From Pseudomonadota bacterium (lineage in GTDB: Bacteria > Desulfobacterota > Syntrophia > Syntrophales > UBA5619): 17,313 nt of DNA. Under the pieces are notes generated by a model. It saw only the letters and a list, made by a program, of their open reading frames with translations, was not told the origin of the DNA and did no database searches. Positions 14,332 to 17,313 of this stretch are shown here, piece by piece (position 1 is the first letter of the stretch; each line of letters begins with the position of its first letter). The DNA is taken from NCBI GenBank assembly GCA_018896355.1, contig JAHIMW010000018.1, positions 1 through 17,313 of the forward strand, written 5' to 3'. Both the position numbers and the translations under genes were made by a program.

Positions 14332-15972
14332 CTATTCCAGTCCGTACTCCTTGATCGCGATCTCCCTCATTCGGAACTTCTGGACCTTGCCCAGCAGGGT
14401 CACCGGGAATTCCCTGACAAATTTGATGTATCGCGGCACGCAGGAAGCGGGCAGTTTCGCACGGCAATATTGAAGAATTTCTTCCTCCGTGGCCAAGGCC
14501 CCCTCTTCCAGCTTGATCCACGCCGCCACCTCCTCCCCCGAGGTTTGGCTGGGAACCCCGAAGATCTGAACGTTCGAGATTTTGGGGTGGCTAAAGAGGA
14601 TCTCTTCAATCTCGGTGGGATAGATCGCCTCGCCTCCGCGGACGATCACCTCCTTCATTCTGCCGGTTGTTCGAAGATAACCGTCCGCGTCCATCGTTCC
14701 AAGATCTCCGGTGTGGAGCCACCCCTCGGAATCGACGGCATTGGCGGTTGCGGCCGGCATCTTGTAGTAGCCCTTCATATTGAACCCCCTGGCGCAAATC
14801 TCGCCGACGGCGCCGGTGGAAACCTCCCGACCGCTCAGCGGATCGATCAGCTTCACCTCCACGTTGGGAAGGGGTCTCCCGACCGTGGAGACCCGCAATT
14901 CCAAGGGGTCGTCCGGCCGGGTCATCGTGATCCAGGAGGAGGCCTCCGTCTGACCGTAACCGATGACGATCTCCCTTGCCCCCATCTCCCCTGCAACCCT
15001 CTTCATCACTTCCAGCGGACATTGGGCGCCCCCCATGATCCCGGTCCGCAGCGATTGGAGATTGAATTTCCTGTATTCCGGCTCCTCCATCATCGCGATG
15101 AAGGCGCCGGGAGATCCATAAATCGTGGTGCACCGTTCCGCTGCGATCGCCTCCAGAACCTTCTTCGGATCGAAGGCCTCCGACGGGATGACCACGGCGG
15201 CCCCCTTGATCATTCCCGCCAATACGACACAGATGCAGCCGAACATGTGGGACAAGGGGACGGAGAGACAGAGCCGATCCTTTTCCGTCAGTTTCTGATT
15301 TTCTGCGCTGGCAAGGGTGGTGTTGATCATTCCGAAGTGGGTCGACATCACCCCTTTTGGCGCCCCGGTTGTCCCGGAGGTGTACAGCAGCGTGGCGACA
15401 TCATCCGCATGGCAGGAGCGCTGTCGTTCCGACAGCAGATTTTCGGAAACGTCCCCGCCCGCCTCCAGGACTTCTTCCCATGTCAGCATGCCCGGATAGG
15501 ACCGGTCCGATATCACGATGAGACGTCTCAATTCCGGCAGGGCGTGACAATCCAGTTGCCCCGGCGCGGAGGTATCTACCTCCGCGCAGAGCCGGCGGAT
15601 CATCTCGATGTGTTTCGTACCGTTTGTTCCTTCGGACATGATGAGGGTCTGGGAATCTGACTGCCGGAGCAGATATTCAAGCTGCTGGGGCTGGGCGTTC
15701 GTATCCAGGGTCATCAGGACGGAGCCGGTCTTCGCCGCGGCCAACTCGGTGATGATCGATTCGGATAGGTTGGGCGTCCAGAGGGCCAGGTGTTCTCCCT
15801 TTCGGATACCGAGTTTCAGGAATCCCCTGGCCAACCGGTTCACGATGATCAACAATTCCCGGTAAGAATATCTCCGGCCCCGGGGAAGATCGATCAACGC
15901 CTCCCGGTCGGGGAATCGTGAGGCCACCTCATCCAAAAGATCACCGATGGTTGTTCTGAGCAACGTTCCCAT
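14332..15972 (-). CDS. AMP-forming acyl-CoA synthetase/ligase
   Basis: A member of the ANL superfamily, which activates a carboxylic acid with ATP to an acyl-adenylate and transfers it to CoA. It has the P-loop-like 'TSGTTGAPKG' (residues 198-207), 'PLSHMFG', 'GYGQTEASS', 'GWLHTGDLG', 'GRMKEVIVRGGEAIYPTEIE' and the C-terminal catalytic lysine in 'LLGKVQKFRMRE' (about residue 529). Length (546) is normal. I start at ATG 15972 because CAGGAGG lies 5 bases upstream; an in-frame ATG at 15990 adds six residues and has no good site. The pattern resembles medium/long-chain fatty acyl-CoA synthetases, but substrate cannot be read from sequence. It heads an operon with the small cupin and diverges from the HD-domain gene. 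Confidence 0.92.
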   Translation of the reverse strand: MGTLLRTTIGDLLDEVASRFPDREALIDLPRGRRYSYRELLIIVNRLARGFLKLGIRKGEHLALWTPNLSESIITELAAAKTGSVLMTLDTNAQPQQLEYLLRQSDSQTLIMSEGTNGTKHIEMIRRLCAEVDTSAPGQLDCHALPELRRLIVISDRSYPGMLTWEEVLEAGGDVSENLLSERQRSCHADDVATLLYTSGTTGAPKGVMSTHFGMINTTLASAENQKLTEKDRLCLSVPLSHMFGCICVVLAGMIKGAAVVIPSEAFDPKKVLEAIAAERCTTIYGSPGAFIAMMEEPEYRKFNLQSLRTGIMGGAQCPLEVMKRVAGEMGAREIVIGYGQTEASSWITMTRPDDPLELRVSTVGRPLPNVEVKLIDPLSGREVSTGAVGEICARGFNMKGYYKMPAATANAVDSEGWLHTGDLGTMDADGYLRTTGRMKEVIVRGGEAIYPTEIEEILFSHPKISNVQIFGVPSQTSGEEVAAWIKLEEGALATEEEILQYCRAKLPASCVPRYIKFVREFPVTLLGKVQKFRMREIAIKEYGLE

Positions 15973-16116
15973 AATCGCCTCCTGTTTCATGATCCATATT
16001 TTTGAAATCCATACCAGTTAAAATCAAAATCCACAAGTCGGAACGAAAGAAAAATGGTCCGTTCGCGAGGTGCGCATGCCGCTGAAATCCGCTGGCCATC
16101 CCGCGGTTGATCTGTT

Positions 16117-16722
16117 ATGAAAGACCTTATGAATGAACAGCGGATCAGGATTCCGTCCGAGGTGGAATGCCGGCGGCTGGTCTCCGGGACGGGGATGCTG
16201 GACAATATTGTGGCCCATTCCCGGCAGGTCTGCCGGGTCTCCCTGCTTATCGTCGATCATCTGAAACCGGATGGTCTGAACCGGGATCTGATCCGGGCCG
16301 CGGCGCTCCTCCACGATATCACGAAGACCCGGAGTTTCCAGACCCTGGAAGACCATGCCGAGACGGGGGCGCAACTGCTAACGGAAATCGGCTACCCGGA
16401 GGTGGGGCGCATCGTCGGCCAGCATGTTCGCCTGGACCGCTATTTCGCCTCCGCGGTCCCGACCGAGGCGGAGGTTGTCAACTACGCGGACAAGCGGGTT
16501 CTCCACGACCGGATCGTCCCTTTGGGCGAGCGGATGGGGTACATCCTCGAAAAGTACGGCCGGGCGCCGGAGCGGAAGCGGGCGATCCTCCTCCTCTGGG
16601 AGAAGACGGAGGCGCTGGAGGCGCGGCTGTTTACCTGCCTTCCGTTCGCGCCGGACGATATCAGCCGCCTGCTTGCGGAGGGCCCTCCCGGGGACATTCC
16701 GGAACCGGATCCGCGTCTGTGA
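16117..16722 (+). CDS. HD-domain (HDIG-type) phosphohydrolase-like protein
   Basis: A 201-residue protein with the HD metal-binding pattern: first His in 'NIVAHSRQV', the HD pair in 'AALLHDITKTRS', a further His in 'LEDHAETGAQLL' and 'GQHVRLD', and the last Asp in 'VVNYADKRVLHD'. Such proteins hydrolyse phosphate esters or nucleotides; the substrate is unknown. The layout resembles the 'HDIG domain' proteins near tRNA or nucleotide metabolism genes. ATG 16117 is taken as start, but ATG 16129 is equally possible as neither has a strong Shine-Dalgarno. Its 3' end overlaps the tail of the convergent ABC ATPase frame by 62 bases. Confidence 0.85.
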   Translation: MKDLMNEQRIRIPSEVECRRLVSGTGMLDNIVAHSRQVCRVSLLIVDHLKPDGLNRDLIRAAALLHDITKTRSFQTLEDHAETGAQLLTEIGYPEVGRIVGQHVRLDRYFASAVPTEAEVVNYADKRVLHDRIVPLGERMGYILEKYGRAPERKRAILLLWEKTEALEARLFTCLPFAPDDISRLLAEGPPGDIPEPDPRL

Positions 16723-17207
16723 CCATGCGCTGCTTCTTCTCCGGCTTCAGGATGTGACCGATGCAGGGGATCATCTCCTCTTCGTGGTGCGTGATGTAGA
16801 TGAGGCCCGTTTCGGTCCGGTCCCCGATTCCTTGCATCAGCGCGAGCACCTTCTCCCGGTTGGCGCCATCCAGCCCCTGACAGGGTTCGTCCAGGATGAG
16901 GAGTTCCGGCGACTTGACCATCGCCCGGGCGATCAGCGCCAGCCGCTTTTCCCCGTAAGAGGTGCGGGTGAAGAACCGGTCTGCGAGGTCCGCCATCCCG
17001 AGGATTCCCAGCCAGCGGTCGGCAATCGCCTCCTGCTCCCGGTCGGGTCGGCGGTAGAGGCCGATCGAGTCGAAGAAGCCGGAGAGGACGACATCCCGCA
17101 CGCGAACCGGCTTCCGGTACCGGAGCTGTAGTTCGGGAGAGACCACGCCGATCCGGCGCCGGATATCCCAGGCGCAGCGTGACACGCTCCAGCGTGATCA
17201 GGGGTCT
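16661..17207 (-). pseudogene. ModF-like ABC ATPase, Walker A lost and frame broken
   Basis: From about 17185 down, the minus strand encodes the latter part of an ABC nucleotide-binding domain closely resembling the second domain of E. coli ModF. It has 'WDIRRRIGVVSPELQLRY' (Q-loop region), 'LSGFFDSIGLY', signature 'TSYGEKRLALIARAMV', Walker B 'LLILDEP', D-loop 'QGLD' and H-loop 'ITHHEEE'. The normal start of the domain is also present, 'PLITLERVTLR' (about 17207-17178), but in another frame and directly abutting. The ~60 residues that should lie between, including Walker A (GxxGxGKS), are absent. The joint is near 17171-17188. Without Walker A the product could not bind ATP normally. The upstream frame stays open to the window edge, so an earlier domain may exist outside. 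Overlaps the HD gene tail. Confidence 0.75.
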
Positions 17208-17313
17208 GTTTTTTCGATGCGAACGAAGGTCCAAAGGGTTGTAATCCTCCCGTGCTTCTGATAAGGTGCGCGGCGTCGGGCGAGTCGGTCCCGTCACGGC
17301 GCGCCTATGGATA

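Noticed and set aside
14321..14521. N-terminal extension of the cupin by 67 residues
   Set aside because: The extra part lies entirely inside the ligase gene, and the internal ATG has a strong Shine-Dalgarno.
14470..15660. 396-codon open frame antisense to the acyl-CoA ligase
   Set aside because: The ligase is unmistakable on the minus strand, and the plus-strand translation has no recognisable family.
1..17313. CRISPR array, tRNA, rRNA or intact insertion sequence
   Set aside because: No regularly spaced repeats, cloverleaf-like sequence or transposase frame was seen on either strand by reading.

Overview
The window looks like a chromosomal segment from a Gram-negative, outer-membrane-bearing anaerobe. 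LptD shows the outer membrane. The mix of an acyl-CoA ligase with a cupin, a free-standing EF-Tu domain-2-like protein and a decayed 'DGEIGLEE...YILQ' EF-hand/dockerin-type tail would suit a deltaproteobacterium (Desulfobacterota, for instance a Syntrophales-like organism). That placement is inference from gene content; no rRNA or other decisive marker is present. No tRNA, rRNA, CRISPR array or intact transposase was seen.

Left part (1-8497), all on the + strand and GC-rich: the C-terminal half of a SNF2/RapA-type helicase cut by the window edge; a small EF-Tu domain-2-like protein; then folC (folate polyglutamylation), lptD (LPS insertion), rplM-rpsI (ribosomal L13-S9, with their own sigma70-like promoter and a strong terminator), argC (arginine synthesis) and cysS (cysteinyl-tRNA synthetase). 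These are ordinary core genes with intact catalytic motifs.

Middle part (about 8500-12360): a visibly AT-richer insert. It begins with about 600 bases lacking an intact gene but holding short minus-strand coding-like fragments and a perfect 15-bp inverted repeat. Next come an amidase-signature lipoprotein and, upstream of it on the same strand, a LuxR-type regulator. An 18-bp dyad abuts a candidate amidase promoter at the position typical of LuxR-type activators. A further 550-base gene-free stretch with a well-formed leftward promoter follows. This block looks horizontally acquired and partly decayed.

Right part (12359-17313): a Kup-type potassium transporter with an in-frame loss of about 160 internal residues, behind a near-consensus promoter; a two-gene minus-strand operon of an acyl-CoA synthetase-like ligase and a small cupin; a divergent HD-domain protein; and, convergent with it, a ModF-like ABC ATPase whose Walker A region is missing and whose reading frame is broken.

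The most notable observations are the two independent internal deletions (kup and the ABC ATPase) and the LuxR-dyad-amidase arrangement. I did not find a clear multi-gene system that I would call new. The truncated helicase at the left edge could belong to a defence or DNA-modification locus lying outside the window.
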